Positions 29,204 through 38,869 of a stretch of 64,000 nt of DNA are shown here, in pieces. A model generated the notes under the pieces. It was not told where the DNA came from. It made no database searches and saw only the letters and a program-made list of their open reading frames with translations. Source of the stretch: Sphingobacterium kitahiroshimense (GTDB lineage: Bacteria; Bacteroidota; Bacteroidia; Sphingobacteriales; Sphingobacteriaceae); the NCBI RefSeq assembly GCF_025961315.1, contig NZ_JAOQNK010000001.1, forward strand, positions 2,232,001-2,296,000. Direction: 5' to 3'. Every line of letters starts with the position of its first letter. Position 1 is the first letter of the stretch. The position numbers were made by a program, and so were the translations under genes.

Positions 29204-30517
29204 TTAAATGTATAAATTTGTATTCTGACCTGGTATAGCTACCGGGTACGAACCATCTTCTTTTGGTAATATCTTAGGTAAAGCATCCCATGCATAATTT
29301 GTAGGCATAATATCGATTTCCGACTTTAAGGCGGCATCCCATTTAATTACTTTTCCTGTATAACATGCAATACGACCAATAATACCTGTTAAAGTACTAT
29401 ATGCACCATATTCTGCATTATCAAATTTATATTCACCTTTTGAAATTGCTTCAAACAATTCTTTATGTTCTTGTTGATAAGGATTTGGATTTCCTTTTGG
29501 TTCATGACGATAGATTTCATTTCCTTTAGCATCCCAGAGTACTGCTTGTCCATTTGCTGACAGGTAAGCTCTACCTTTTGTTGCTTGAAACTGTTCGTCG
29601 ACACGATTTGTAACCCCTTCGAAGTGCGCACACTGACTGTATACAACTGAGTTATCAGGATAAGTTAACTCCAATGCAAAGTTGTCATAGATCTCACCAT
29701 ATTCTTTACCTGTTCTATGCGCGCGGCTACCAGTACCTTGAATACGTACCGGGTATGCACCTTTGACCCAATTGGCAATATCAATATTGTGAACGTGCTG
29801 CTCTACGATATGATCACCACATAACCAGTTAAAATAATACCAGTTGCGCATCTGATAATCCATTTCTGTCTGTCCCGGCTTACGTGGTCTTACCCAAACA
29901 CCACCACTATTCCAGTATACCTGTCCAGAAACAACATCACCGATTGCACCCTCGTGAATTCTTTTAATCGCTTCTCTATAGTTTGTTTGATACCTACGTT
30001 GAAGACCCACCACTACATTCAGTTTTTTCTTCTTAGCAATTTCAGCAGCTGCCAAAACTTTACGGATCCCTGGGATATCTGTGGCAACAGGTTTTTCCAT
30101 AAATACATGTTTACCTTGGCGCACAGCTTCTTCAAAATGAATCGGACGAAATCCAGGAGGAGTTGTTAAGATCACCACATCGGCTAATTTAATAGCTTCT
30201 TTATAGGCATCAAATCCAACGAATTTATTTTTTTCAGGAACATCAATTTTATCCTGCCATTTATCTTTTAATGTTTTATATGTGCTGTCCAAATTATCTT
30301 TGAAAGCATCAGCTAATGCAACGACTTTAATATTAAATCCTGAGCTTAGGGCGTCAAAAGTTGCACCTGTACCGCGTCCACCACAACCGATCAATGCAAC
30401 TTTAATTACATCGCTTCCTGCGGCAAATGCTCCTACCAATGGCACTGAACTTAAAACTGTCCCGCCTGCGATAGCTGCTGTCGTTTTTAAAAAATCACGA
30501 CGTTCAAAATTTTCCAT
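29204..30517 (-). CDS. Tat-exported Gfo/Idh/MocA-family oxidoreductase, canonical EKP
   Basis: A 437-residue oxidoreductase with a twin-arginine signal (ERRDFLKTTAAIAGG). The Rossmann motif is VALIGCGGRGTGATFDAL and the catalytic EKP is intact (FMEKPVATD). The C-terminal domain includes CGDHIVEQHVHNIDIANW with several histidines. It differs from the QKP protein at 22695, so the cluster has two non-redundant enzymes. In 3-keto-glycoside pathways one such enzyme reduces or eliminates the oxidised sugar. It is 22 nt from the FGE-domain gene. Confidence 0.87.
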   Translation of the reverse strand: MENFERRDFLKTTAAIAGGTVLSSVPLVGAFAAGSDVIKVALIGCGGRGTGATFDALSSGFNIKVVALADAFKDNLDSTYKTLKDKWQDKIDVPEKNKFVGFDAYKEAIKLADVVILTTPPGFRPIHFEEAVRQGKHVFMEKPVATDIPGIRKVLAAAEIAKKKKLNVVVGLQRRYQTNYREAIKRIHEGAIGDVVSGQVYWNSGGVWVRPRKPGQTEMDYQMRNWYYFNWLCGDHIVEQHVHNIDIANWVKGAYPVRIQGTGSRAHRTGKEYGEIYDNFALELTYPDNSVVYSQCAHFEGVTNRVDEQFQATKGRAYLSANGQAVLWDAKGNEIYRHEPKGNPNPYQQEHKELFEAISKGEYKFDNAEYGAYSTLTGIIGRIACYTGKVIKWDAALKSEIDIMPTNYAWDALPKILPKEDGSYPVAIPGQNTNLYI

Positions 30518-30539
30518 ATTTTAGGTTTTTTGGTTATAA

Positions 30540-31502
30540 TTAATAATCTTTAATTGGAGCCTTATCATAATAGGCCATTATTTCTTCATGCGAAGGAGGT
30601 GTCACAGGTCTTACTAAGCGCATTCCTACAAATGGAGCTTCAGGGAACCACCAGTTACTTTTAGGAATTTGTGGATCTAGTTGTTTCCAGAATGGATCTG
30701 AAGCTACCCGAGATGCACTTCTTAAATCTACAGCTTCACTATCAAAGGCACCGCCTCTTACACTATTGGGATATAATTTAGTAGGTATTGCAACGGGGTT
30801 ATCAGCTACTTTACCGTCAAACTGCTGGTAATAATCTTCGATATATTGGTCAAAAGTCCATTCTGAAACATTTCCATGCATATCAAATAAACCCCAAGCA
30901 TTTGGCTTCTTAGTTCCAACAAGATGTGTTGAACCGTCACTATTGCCTTTATGCCAAGCATATTGATCCAATAGAGCGGCATCATCTCCAAAACTATACG
31001 CTTTATCACTTCCGGCGCGACAAGCATACTCCCATTCCGCTTCTGTTGGCAATCTATAAAAAACTCCTGTACGTACGTACAGCCACTTGCAGAACTGAAT
31101 TGCATTATAATGGGTCATGGCCAAAGCTGGGTGACCTTCTTTACCCATACCAAAGGTCATATCTAAATATGGTTTTGTAGGACGTGTTACTGCATCCACT
31201 TCGGGAGTGATCTTGCCATCTATACTTTGAGTCAACTCATAATCTTTATACAAGAAAGGTTCAAACAAGTTCCAGGTTACCTCGTATTTCCCTATCCAGA
31301 AGGGAGCTATTTTCACTTCATGAATAGGCTTTTCATCTGCTTTAACATTCCCACCTTGTTTATATACGCCAGCTGGAATCGCAACCATGTCAAACTTCAA
31401 TTTTGTCCCTTTTATTTCTTGTACGTAGCTTTCCACCTTTTGCTGTGCAAACAACGAGCTGGACATTCCTGACAAGATAAGAGCAAGTAAACTTTTACGC
31501 AT
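30540..31502 (-). CDS. Exported FGE/SUMF1-domain protein
   Basis: A 320-residue protein with a signal peptide (MRKSLLALILSGMSSSLFAQ) and a formylglycine-generating-enzyme-sulfatase domain from about residue 35. Family strings visible are FWIGKYEVTW, YRLPTEAEWEYACRAG, AWGLFDMHGNVSEW and the VRGGAFD region. The catalytic cysteines of true formylglycine-generating enzymes are not evident, so it is more likely a ligand-binding or structural relative, as are the gliding proteins of Bacteroidetes. It is first in the minus-strand operon that continues with the Gfo/Idh gene. Its role there is unknown. Confidence 0.8.
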   Translation of the reverse strand: MRKSLLALILSGMSSSLFAQQKVESYVQEIKGTKLKFDMVAIPAGVYKQGGNVKADEKPIHEVKIAPFWIGKYEVTWNLFEPFLYKDYELTQSIDGKITPEVDAVTRPTKPYLDMTFGMGKEGHPALAMTHYNAIQFCKWLYVRTGVFYRLPTEAEWEYACRAGSDKAYSFGDDAALLDQYAWHKGNSDGSTHLVGTKKPNAWGLFDMHGNVSEWTFDQYIEDYYQQFDGKVADNPVAIPTKLYPNSVRGGAFDSEAVDLRSASRVASDPFWKQLDPQIPKSNWWFPEAPFVGMRLVRPVTPPSHEEIMAYYDKAPIKDY

Positions 31503-31650
31503 TTCTATTTTTTTCTATAAATAATTGGTCATCACCCACCACTAATCCAGATATATTATTTGTCTAAGATATTAATTTCATTGTGTAATTTAAACAATAA
31601 GTATCATAACTTTTTTATTACACAGATAAAAAATGACAATTGAATAAAAA

Positions 31651-31692
31651 AAATAGGGTCTGTAAAACAATGTTTTACAGACCCTATTTGAA
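31651..31692. terminator. 19-bp inverted repeat terminator
   Basis: Arm 31651-31669 is the exact inverse of 31671-31689, flanked by A- and T-rich sequence. It sits downstream of the minus-strand lipoprotein pair (31708-33051) and upstream of the oxidation operon. Confidence 0.8.
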
Positions 31693-31707
31693 AATTACAA
31701 GTATCCT

Positions 31708-32304
31708 TTATAATAAAATATTACGGCTAACTTCACGATCAATCGTTATATATCCGGGATAAAAAATTGATTTACCGGCGACATTTATCGAAGGTTTAAT
31801 CTTTATTGTAAACAAACCCTTTTTAGTGTTTGAATTAGATCCGATAAACCCAGCGAGATCACCATTATTGATCAACTCATAAATATTTGTATTTAATCTT
31901 ACCGAGGCCACCGTAGATTGTCCAGGGTCCAAAGAAATCGACTGATTAACAATTCCCTCTGCTAATTGCTTTTTTTCAAACAGAATAATATATTGAAACT
32001 GATTAATTGCAGCTTTCTTTAAAGTCGGATTTTCAATTTTCAAGCGAATTACGGCATCCAATGGAATATTTTTACGCAACATTCCCAAAGCTACACTCGG
32101 TAGTGCCGATAGATCAATACCATCTGCTTTCACTATTTTTTGAATGGAAGTTCCCGCTACACGAATGCTATCAACGGACTGTATATCAAACTTACACTTA
32201 CCAAGATTTTCAATCTGGGCTTTTTGCCTACTGATCCCGCAGCTACTCAAAAATGCCACGCTCATTAACATCAATAGCCAGTTCTTTTTCAATACTTTTA
32301 TCAT
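31708..32304 (-). CDS. Lipoprotein with LEA-type-2-like beta domain
   Basis: A 198-residue lipoprotein: signal and lipobox at LMLMSVAFLSSCG. The body resembles the LEA14/water-stress beta-sandwich pattern: DAVIRLKIENPTLKKAAINQF, LAEGIVNQSISLDPGQSTVAS and a terminal KIKPSINVAGKSIFYPG. The function is unknown in bacteria. It follows a second lipoprotein gene after 3 nt, so the two are expressed together. Confidence 0.6.
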   Translation of the reverse strand: MIKVLKKNWLLMLMSVAFLSSCGISRQKAQIENLGKCKFDIQSVDSIRVAGTSIQKIVKADGIDLSALPSVALGMLRKNIPLDAVIRLKIENPTLKKAAINQFQYIILFEKKQLAEGIVNQSISLDPGQSTVASVRLNTNIYELINNGDLAGFIGSNSNTKKGLFTIKIKPSINVAGKSIFYPGYITIDREVSRNILL

Positions 32305-32307
32305 AAT

Positions 32308-33051
32308 TTAATTTTTCCCTCCAAATTTATAAAGAATTCCCAAACTATTTATCGGATGCCCTGCTTTCAAATAATCATTGCTCATCAAACCGAAATTCAT
32401 GCCAGTCATATATTGTATCTGCCAGCCACGCCCTACTTCCATACGGGTATAGAATACAGGTTCTATCAAAACATTCTGTTCTTTATTTGCATTAAGCTGG
32501 TTTATTTTAAAATCTGTCATATTTACATGTGACAATCGTAAAATTGTACCATAGTTCAAGGCGCGATCTCCACCAAACAAACGAATTTTTTCACGTTTTG
32601 TGGAAGAGTAATTGACTTGGACAAATATTTTATTAAAATCCATATCTCGGCTTTCTACCACTGCCGGCCCCGCCGTTGATGTCCTTGTATCTAGTTCATT
32701 TACAACACCCATCCCATAACCTGCATATACTTCGAGAATACGATTGCGCCGTTGACCAAAAGTCGTAAAATAGCCAATACCCAACTCACCCATTTTTTGA
32801 GCAAAATCTGTAGGACTATCTTTTCGGTCCACATAAGAACCATTTGCAATCACTCCGATATGATCTGAAACGGCGACTCCTCCACTGGCAGAAATATTTC
32901 CCTTTAAATTAATATTTCCGGAAACATATACTTCACCAGCATCTTTAAACATTGGCGCGGCTGGCACATTGGGCATATACATCGAACTACAAGATGACAA
33001 CAACAATAACACAACTGCTGGAATACTGTAAGGTAGACTTTTATAAATCAT
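32308..33051 (-). CDS. Hypothetical outer-membrane-type lipoprotein
   Basis: A 247-residue lipoprotein with lipobox LLLLSSCSS. The mature part is beta-rich with alternating small and aromatic residues (VYVSGNINLKGNISASGGVAVS, IQYMTGMNFGLMSNDYL), like a small outer-membrane barrel seen in many Bacteroidetes genomes. No named family is recognised. It is 3 nt upstream of the LEA-like lipoprotein. Confidence 0.6.
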   Translation of the reverse strand: MIYKSLPYSIPAVVLLLLSSCSSMYMPNVPAAPMFKDAGEVYVSGNINLKGNISASGGVAVSDHIGVIANGSYVDRKDSPTDFAQKMGELGIGYFTTFGQRRNRILEVYAGYGMGVVNELDTRTSTAGPAVVESRDMDFNKIFVQVNYSSTKREKIRLFGGDRALNYGTILRLSHVNMTDFKINQLNANKEQNVLIEPVFYTRMEVGRGWQIQYMTGMNFGLMSNDYLKAGHPINSLGILYKFGGKN

Positions 33052-33172
33052 GAACGTTTAATATTATCTATAAACTGCAATTCCTGTATAAAATTGTACC
33101 AAACTTAGATTCTTGAAGAAATAAATGTATACAATTTTATTAAGAAGCTCTTACTTAAGCTTTAAAACATAA

Positions 33173-33204
33173 AAAAGGCGTTAAGTAAACTTAACGCCTT
33201 TTAC
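33173..33204 (-). terminator. Terminator of the rplU-rpmA operon
   Basis: AAAAGGCGTTAAG-TAAA-CTTAACGCCTTTT, a perfect 13-bp stem with A and T runs, 23 nt after the rpmA stop. Confidence 0.9.
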
Positions 33205-33226
33205 AAATATTGTGTAGCAAAAAAAC

Positions 33227-33511
33227 TTATGCCTTCTCTACAGGAACTACAGAAACTTCTGCAGGAATAATAGAAACATAAGATTTATTGTTAGCTTTTT
33301 TGCGGAAAAGTACTTTTCCATCAACTAAAGCAAACAATGTATGATCTTTACCAATACCAACATTTAAGTCAGGATTGTGTTTAGTACCACGTTGGCGAAC
33401 GATGATGTTACCAGCGATAGCAGCTTGACCACCGAAGATTTTGATACCTAAACGTTTCGAATGTGACTCACGGCCGTTCTTAGAACTACCCGCACCTTTT
33501 TTATGTGCCAT
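33227..33511 (-). CDS. rpmA: 50S ribosomal protein L27
   Basis: A 94-residue ribosomal protein beginning [22 protein letters not shown] with the typical [18 protein letters not shown] segment. L27 reaches into the peptidyl-transferase centre. There is no cleavable Firmicutes-type N-terminal extension. It follows rplU after 43 nt, the universal order. Confidence 0.98.
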   Translation of the reverse strand: MAHKKGAGSSKNGRESHSKRLGIKIFGGQAAIAGNIIVRQRGTKHNPDLNVGIGKDHTLFALVDGKVLFRKKANNKSYVSIIPAEVSVVPVEKA

Positions 33512-33554
33512 TTCTTTATCTCAATTTAAGACTAATGTCTGATTAAAAATTCAA

Positions 33555-33866
33555 TTATAATGTAATACCAGTGATCTGGATTTTAGTGAATTGTTGACGG
33601 TGACCGTTTTTCTTTTTGTAGCCTTTACGACGTTTTTTCTTGAAAACGATAACTTTATCACCTTTTAAATGAGACAAAATTTTAGCCGAAATTTTAGCAC
33701 CTGCCACGTTCGGAGTACCGATTGTGAATTTACCACCATCTTCTGCTAACAATACATTGTCAAATTCAATACTAGCGCCTTCTTCTCCTTGTAAGCGGTG
33801 CACAAAAAGAAATTGGTCTTTTGCAACCTTGAATTGCTGTCCTGCTATATTTACTATTGCGTACAT
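33555..33866 (-). CDS. rplU: 50S ribosomal protein L21
   Basis: A 103-residue ribosomal protein ([38 protein letters not shown] near the end). L21 binds 23S rRNA. It is first in the rplU-rpmA operon. Confidence 0.98.
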   Translation of the reverse strand: MYAIVNIAGQQFKVAKDQFLFVHRLQGEEGASIEFDNVLLAEDGGKFTIGTPNVAGAKISAKILSHLKGDKVIVFKKKRRKGYKKKNGHRQQFTKIQITGITL

Positions 33867-33962
33867 TGTTAATAAATTAATTAAATGTGTTTATTGTTAA
33901 TGAACGGCAAAATTAGCAATTATTATTCAATTCTAAAAATATATTACACTTTTTATTTACCA

Positions 33963-36005
33963 CTACCAAACAGCAACACGTTTCTCTGGTGCTACATACA
34001 TCTTCGCAGTTTTTGGAACCTGGAATGCTTGATAAAAAGCTTCCATATTATAGACTGGACCATTGACACGGAATTCTTCAGGGCTATGCGGATCGACTTT
34101 CAAACGCATGCTCATTCGCTCATCACTATTTTTAATACGCCAAACTTGAGCAAAACTTAAAAAGAAACGTTGGTCTGGTGTAAATCCATCTATTTTGGTT
34201 GCATCTTGTCCTTGCTTTGTTTTTTTGAAAGCATCGAATGCAATATTAAGACCTCCGATATCCGCTAAATTTTCTCCTAATGTCAATTTTCCATTCACAT
34301 GTTGTTTATCCAGTAAAGTAAAACCGTCGTATAAGGAGGCTACCTGATTAGCTTTTGTCGTAAACTTAGTTGCATCTTCTGGAGTCCACCAATCTTTTAG
34401 ATTTCCTTCTTTATCATATTGACGACCTTGATCATCAAAACCATGCGTCATTTCATGTCCGATTACAGCTCCTATAGCACCATAGTTGATTGCATCGTCG
34501 GCATTTGCATCAAAAAATGGAAACTGTAGTATTCCTGCAGGAAATACAATTTCATTATAAGGTGGGTTGTAGTATGCATTGACAGTAGGTGTTGTCATCA
34601 ACCACTCAGTCTTGTCAACTGGTTTGCCCATTTTTTCGATCATTTCCTTATAAGCATGACGTGATGCAGCTTGTAAATTGGCATAATAAGTATCCTTATT
34701 GATTTCTACATCAGAATAATCTTTCCATTTATCTGGATATCCGATCTTTTTAGTAAAAGCTTGCAGTTTTTCGATCGCTTTTTTCTTGGTTTCAGGAGTC
34801 ATCCAATCTAACTTTTCAATACGGTCACGATATGAGATTTCTAAATTATTAACTAACTCCAACATTCTTTTCTTAGCCTCAGGTTTAAAGTATTCTTCGG
34901 TAAACAATTTTCCAAGTACTTCTCCTAAGTTATCATCGACCGTACTGACCATAAGTTTCCAGCGTTCCTTTTGCTCTTTCTGCCCCTGCAAAGTTTTACC
35001 ATACAGTTCAAACTGTGCATTACGGAAGTCTTTTGTCAATGCTGTTGCTGATGAATTCAACAGATCCGCCTTCAATTTTAGTTTCCATACTGGTAGCGGT
35101 TCAGATTTTAACAAATTATTTAGAGCAACATAAAACTTCGGTTGCTGTACCAATAAAGTATCTGTTTTAATTGCTAATCTGCCCAAGATATCATTCCAGT
35201 TCAGATTAGGTGTCTCCTTTTGAAAAGCTGCTACCGCAACTTTATTATAGTTTTTAATCGGATCACGTAATTCAACTGGATTAAGATGAGATTTCGCAAT
35301 TGCAGTTTCAATCTTAAGGACAGATTCGGCATCCGCTTTAGCTGTAGCCTGTTGACCGGCAAGGGTAAACAGCTTACTGAGATAATTCGTATAAGCTTCA
35401 CGTATTTTCTTTGCCTTTTCATCCTGATCCAAATAATAACTTGCTTCAGGAAGATTAAGTCCCCCCTGTACAAAAGTAGCGGCATTTTTATTACTCATAC
35501 GTTCATCGGCAGCGATATAAAATGAGAAAAGATCTCCCTCCCCCTCTTTAAAACCGTCGGCACTATAAGCAATCAGTTCTTCGATGGATTTTAAATCATC
35601 AATTTTCTTCAGCTGAGCCTGAATAGGTGAAATTCCAAGCTTTTCTATCGTCAGGGTATCCATTCCACTGGAATAGAAATCGCCAACCTTTTGTTGATCC
35701 GTACCTTTTTTACTATTGGACTGAGCGGCCTTATCTAAAATACCATGAAGCTTTTGTAAGTTCTCATCATTCAAGGTATAAAATGATCCCCAGCCAGACT
35801 CTGATGGAGGAATAACTGTTTTCTTCAACCATTGTCCATTGGCATACATAAAGAAGTTATCTCCTGGATGAACTGTCGTATCCATACCGGATACATCTAA
35901 AAATACAGTTCGATCTGCTTGTTTCTGATCCGAACTTTTATTGGATTGGCAACCAAATGCTAGAGCTGCAATCGGTAATATTGCCCATAATTTTTTATTG
36001 ACCAT
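33963..36005 (-). CDS. M13-family zinc metallopeptidase, lipoprotein
   Basis: A 680-residue neprilysin/PepO-type peptidase with a lipobox signal (ILPIAALAFGCQSN). The zinc motif is VIGHEMTHGFDDQG (HExxH); the third ligand lies in ENLADIGGL. NAYYNPPYNEIVFPAGILQ is the substrate-binding region. It probably degrades peptides at the periplasmic face of a membrane. The length is normal for M13. It is a single gene between rplU and tRNA-Ser. Confidence 0.95.
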   Translation of the reverse strand: MVNKKLWAILPIAALAFGCQSNKSSDQKQADRTVFLDVSGMDTTVHPGDNFFMYANGQWLKKTVIPPSESGWGSFYTLNDENLQKLHGILDKAAQSNSKKGTDQQKVGDFYSSGMDTLTIEKLGISPIQAQLKKIDDLKSIEELIAYSADGFKEGEGDLFSFYIAADERMSNKNAATFVQGGLNLPEASYYLDQDEKAKKIREAYTNYLSKLFTLAGQQATAKADAESVLKIETAIAKSHLNPVELRDPIKNYNKVAVAAFQKETPNLNWNDILGRLAIKTDTLLVQQPKFYVALNNLLKSEPLPVWKLKLKADLLNSSATALTKDFRNAQFELYGKTLQGQKEQKERWKLMVSTVDDNLGEVLGKLFTEEYFKPEAKKRMLELVNNLEISYRDRIEKLDWMTPETKKKAIEKLQAFTKKIGYPDKWKDYSDVEINKDTYYANLQAASRHAYKEMIEKMGKPVDKTEWLMTTPTVNAYYNPPYNEIVFPAGILQFPFFDANADDAINYGAIGAVIGHEMTHGFDDQGRQYDKEGNLKDWWTPEDATKFTTKANQVASLYDGFTLLDKQHVNGKLTLGENLADIGGLNIAFDAFKKTKQGQDATKIDGFTPDQRFFLSFAQVWRIKNSDERMSMRLKVDPHSPEEFRVNGPVYNMEAFYQAFQVPKTAKMYVAPEKRVAVW

Positions 36006-36083
36006 AATTTTCTTATTTCAAACACCTTGAGTAAAGGTAGTTTTTTTATTAATGCGGAAATAACACATTTTAATAAAATTTGT

Positions 36084-36113
36084 TTTGGAAAATAGAATTA
36101 TACTTCTATTTTT

Positions 36114-36114
<1 letters not shown>
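36084..36114 (+). promoter_or_regulatory. Promoter of tRNA-Ser copy 1
   Basis: TTTG at 36084-36087 and TATTTTTG at 36107-36114, 19 bp apart. In the second tRNA-Ser copy the corresponding sequence is changed (TTTAAAGCC), so only this copy has the native promoter. Confidence 0.7.
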
Positions 36115-36212
<98 letters not shown>

Positions 36213-36222
36213 TCAAATACTA

Positions 36223-36250
36223 GCTCTATCTTACGATAGGGCTTTTTTTA
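36223..36250 (+). terminator. Terminator after tRNA-Ser copy 1
   Basis: GCTCTATC-TTAC-GATAGGGC (one G-U pair) followed by TTTTTTT. Confidence 0.8.
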
Positions 36251-36964
36251 TGCATTTAAGGCACATTTACATCAAATATACGCAAATCATAACGTATCTG
36301 AAACCCTATTTTATTATACTTTCTTGTCACACTTTTGGCACACTTATTTTGGACTTCATTCTTTACATATGTATCCCCTGCTAAATTCCTTCGTCTAAAT
36401 CCAAATACTTTGTATCAAATTGCACAATTTCTCATCCCCCTAAGGGGTATTATTTTTCTGCAACAATTAGTAACACAATCCAGTTAATACACTCGCCGTC
36501 CTGCGAGTTGAGCGAAGGTCGTTGAAAAAAAATGCGTAGCATGATTCAACGATATGTACGAAGTACACGGAGACTGTTGGCGGTATTTTTGAAAAGGGAT
36601 TGTGTGAGGGGGATATCAAAAATAGTGACAACATCGTAGCCTGAGCGACTAAGCAGGCGAGCCAAATTCGAAAAACGGTTGAGTTTCTAATAGGCATGTA
36701 ATGCTTATTATGAAACACAAAGGAGTTTTTATGAAGTGAAGGAGTTTCCAAAACAGGAAGTATGACAAACTGCGGAGCATTAAAAAAGAATTGGGATGTA
36801 ATCCTGTTTCTTTTTTAACTTGGTTTGGCGTATCTTCATGGCGGTAATTCCAAAACGGAATGCCTTATTTCCACCAATTAAAATTAATTAACAAATTCTT
36901 TTCTTCTTATTAACGCTTTAAATAATAAAAGATAGTATCTTTAAAGGAAATAAACCTTATAAAA
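36251..36964. other. Gene-free left end of the element, with clustered hairpins
   Basis: No convincing gene. Between about 36480 and 36770 the base composition is less AT-rich than around it and several inverted repeats follow one another: ACTCGC/GCGAGT (36491-36508), CGTTGAA/TTCAACG (36520-36551) enclosing ATGC-GTA-GCAT, and GTAC-GAA-GTAC (36557-36567). A 95-codon open frame exists on the minus strand, but it has no upstream leader typical of genes and looks like chance. It may be a structured RNA or a DNA transfer/replication site. Confidence 0.5.
36436..36453 (-). repeat. ATACCCCTTA motif, site 1
   Basis: Reads AATACCCCTTAGGGGG on the minus strand. It is one of four intergenic copies within the element. 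Confidence 0.5.
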
Positions 36965-38219
36965 ATGAAATTTACTTACATCTGTTTAGCCTTTATACTA
37001 TTCTTTTTAGGGTGTAGACATTATGAACTTCCTCAGATTGACAATAATTTGATATCTTCATATGATAAATCTAAGGGGGAGATCAAAATTAAAAATTATG
37101 ATTACGTCCCGGATTGGAATAAAAAACAAAATGTAAAAGGAGGATATTACATTCCATTAACATCAAAAAGTACTCGATTCTCAAAAACATTGGATGGCAC
37201 TGAGTATTCATTGGCTGATAAAACTTGGTTATTAGCATCTCAAATCGATGAGGTTTGGAAATTTAAAGTATTAACAGTATTTCCAGATGATATTAAAGAT
37301 CTTAAAAGCGGTGGTCTTATTATTTTTGAAGACTTATTAACAGCGAAATCATCTTATATAAATTATTTAGACAATAAATATATTTCAAAAAATGAGCTGA
37401 TAGAGATTTACGCTTCTTCGAATAATAAGCTTGCAAAGCTAAATACGAAAACCTGCCGTAAAACTTACACAACAAACAGTATGCATGGAAGGACATTGCG
37501 TAACAGTAATGAAAGAAATATGTACAGATGAAGTGATCGATCCAAATTTACCAGACTTTCCACCGTTCGATGATATCGGCTGTGACGGTTGTTCAAGTGG
37601 GGGAAGCGGTAGTGGAAGCGGTGGGGGAAGTGGAGCAATAACTTCCTTTAATATTTTAGCGTCAGGTCCGAAAATTGATCCGAAGAAAGAAAACAACTGT
37701 TTTAATACTAGTCAGCCCGCTGAGTTAACAATATACGTTCAACAAGCAAAAGAAGGAAGTAGAGATCTAGTAGGACCAAATGAAGTTGGCCATGTTTTTG
37801 TTGGTATAAAACAAGGCGGTATTGAACGTTATTACGGCTTCTATCCAGAAAGTGGATCAAATAGCGCCATGGTTGCTGTAGGTAAAAATTATAACTCAGA
37901 ACTTAGGGATAATAGTGGAGAGATGCATCATGTGAGTATAACAAAAAATATAACTGCTAATCAGCTAAATTCCATAGTATCATATGCCAATAATCCTCCT
38001 CAAACTTATAATGTTAATATTTATGATTGCACCGATTTTGGAATAGCTGTTGGGAAATTGGGAGGAATTAATCTTCCGTCAACTAAAGCGACAAATATGG
38101 TCTTTAATGGAACATCTCCGGGAAATTTAGGAGAAGACATTAAATCAGGGAATTTCCCGAATACAACTAAAAATACAAAAAAGTCCAATGCCCCCTCGAA
38201 AAAGGGAAGCTGTCCTTAA
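36965..38219 (+). pseudogene. Lipoprotein with Gly-Ser linker and C-terminal unknown domain, apparently frameshifted
   Basis: Two overlapping frames seem to be one gene. Frame 1 (36965-37531) gives a lipoprotein N-terminus (lipobox FFLGCRH) and runs to about CRKTYT. Frame 2 carries on from about 37470, reading TQQTVCMEGHCVTVMKEICTDE, then a GSGSGGGSG linker and a C-terminal domain with VGHVFVGIKQGGIERYYGFYP and a later NIYDCTDFGIAVG, suggestive of an NlpC/LRAT-like fold with H and C. The frames differ by one base, consistent with an insertion around 37450-37475. Together they would give about 415 residues. It could be a real mutation or a sequencing error. A surface lipoprotein with a C-terminal enzymatic or toxin-like domain is a guess. 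Confidence 0.55.
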
Positions 38220-38231
38220 CAAAAAAATGAT

Positions 38232-38705
38232 ATGAAAAATCAGATCTTATTATTTCTAATGATTATTATATTTTCATCTTTGTGTAAAGCACAAATTAAT
38301 GATCAAAATTATTTGATACAAGTATTTTATGAGAAGGTATATAATTCAAATGTTAGCCCAAAGGAGATAGTATTAAATTATGTTGTTTACAATGACTCAG
38401 CAGGTTATAATAATGCAATAGGCGCTATAGAGAGCTTACGCGATCCAAATAATTTAGGGGAACATTTTTCCTTACTTAAGAAGGATATTACAAATAAAGA
38501 TTTCAACCTGACATCGTACAGATTATTTGATAGCAAGGAGAAAGCTAAATTTCATGATTTGAATGAAGTAGATCGAAATAATATTTATAGGCTAAATCCT
38601 AAAAATACTATCCAGCAATATCTTTTAATAAGAGGAAATAGAATTTGCTCCTTTTTGGGATTTCAAAAAACAGGTTCAGAAACCTATACATTTATTGTGT
38701 TTTAA
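38232..38705 (+). CDS. Secreted hypothetical protein, 157 residues
   Basis: It has a signal peptide (MKNQILLFLMIIIFSSLCKA) and a 135-residue mature part with no recognised domain (NYLIQVFYEKVYNSNVSPKE, YLLIRGNRICSFLGFQKTGS). It starts 12 nt after the frameshifted lipoprotein, so the two are likely cotranscribed. A protein partner or immunity role is possible from the arrangement alone. Confidence 0.6.
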   Translation: MKNQILLFLMIIIFSSLCKAQINDQNYLIQVFYEKVYNSNVSPKEIVLNYVVYNDSAGYNNAIGAIESLRDPNNLGEHFSLLKKDITNKDFNLTSYRLFDSKEKAKFHDLNEVDRNNIYRLNPKNTIQQYLLIRGNRICSFLGFQKTGSETYTFIVF

Positions 38706-38838
38706 TGTTTTAACAAATCGTGATCAGATATTTTTATTTATTTGACAAAATAAGGTTATAAAATGATAAATCACCCTCACAGAAACCCACAAAGGTTTCA
38801 AGTGAGTGGTGATGATTACAGGTGAGACAACAAAATTA

Positions 38839-38850
38839 TTAAGGGGTATA
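38839..38850 (-). repeat. ATACCCCTTA motif, site 2
   Basis: Reads TATACCCCTTAA on the minus strand, in the gap before the RadC-like gene. Less palindromic than the other three sites. Confidence 0.4.
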
Positions 38851-38869
38851 AAAAACTAAATTCCAAGTA

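Noticed and set aside
36467..36751. Minus-strand 94-codon frame at the left end of the element
   Set aside because: No typical gene start; dense hairpins explain the region better as RNA or DNA structure, though this is not certain.
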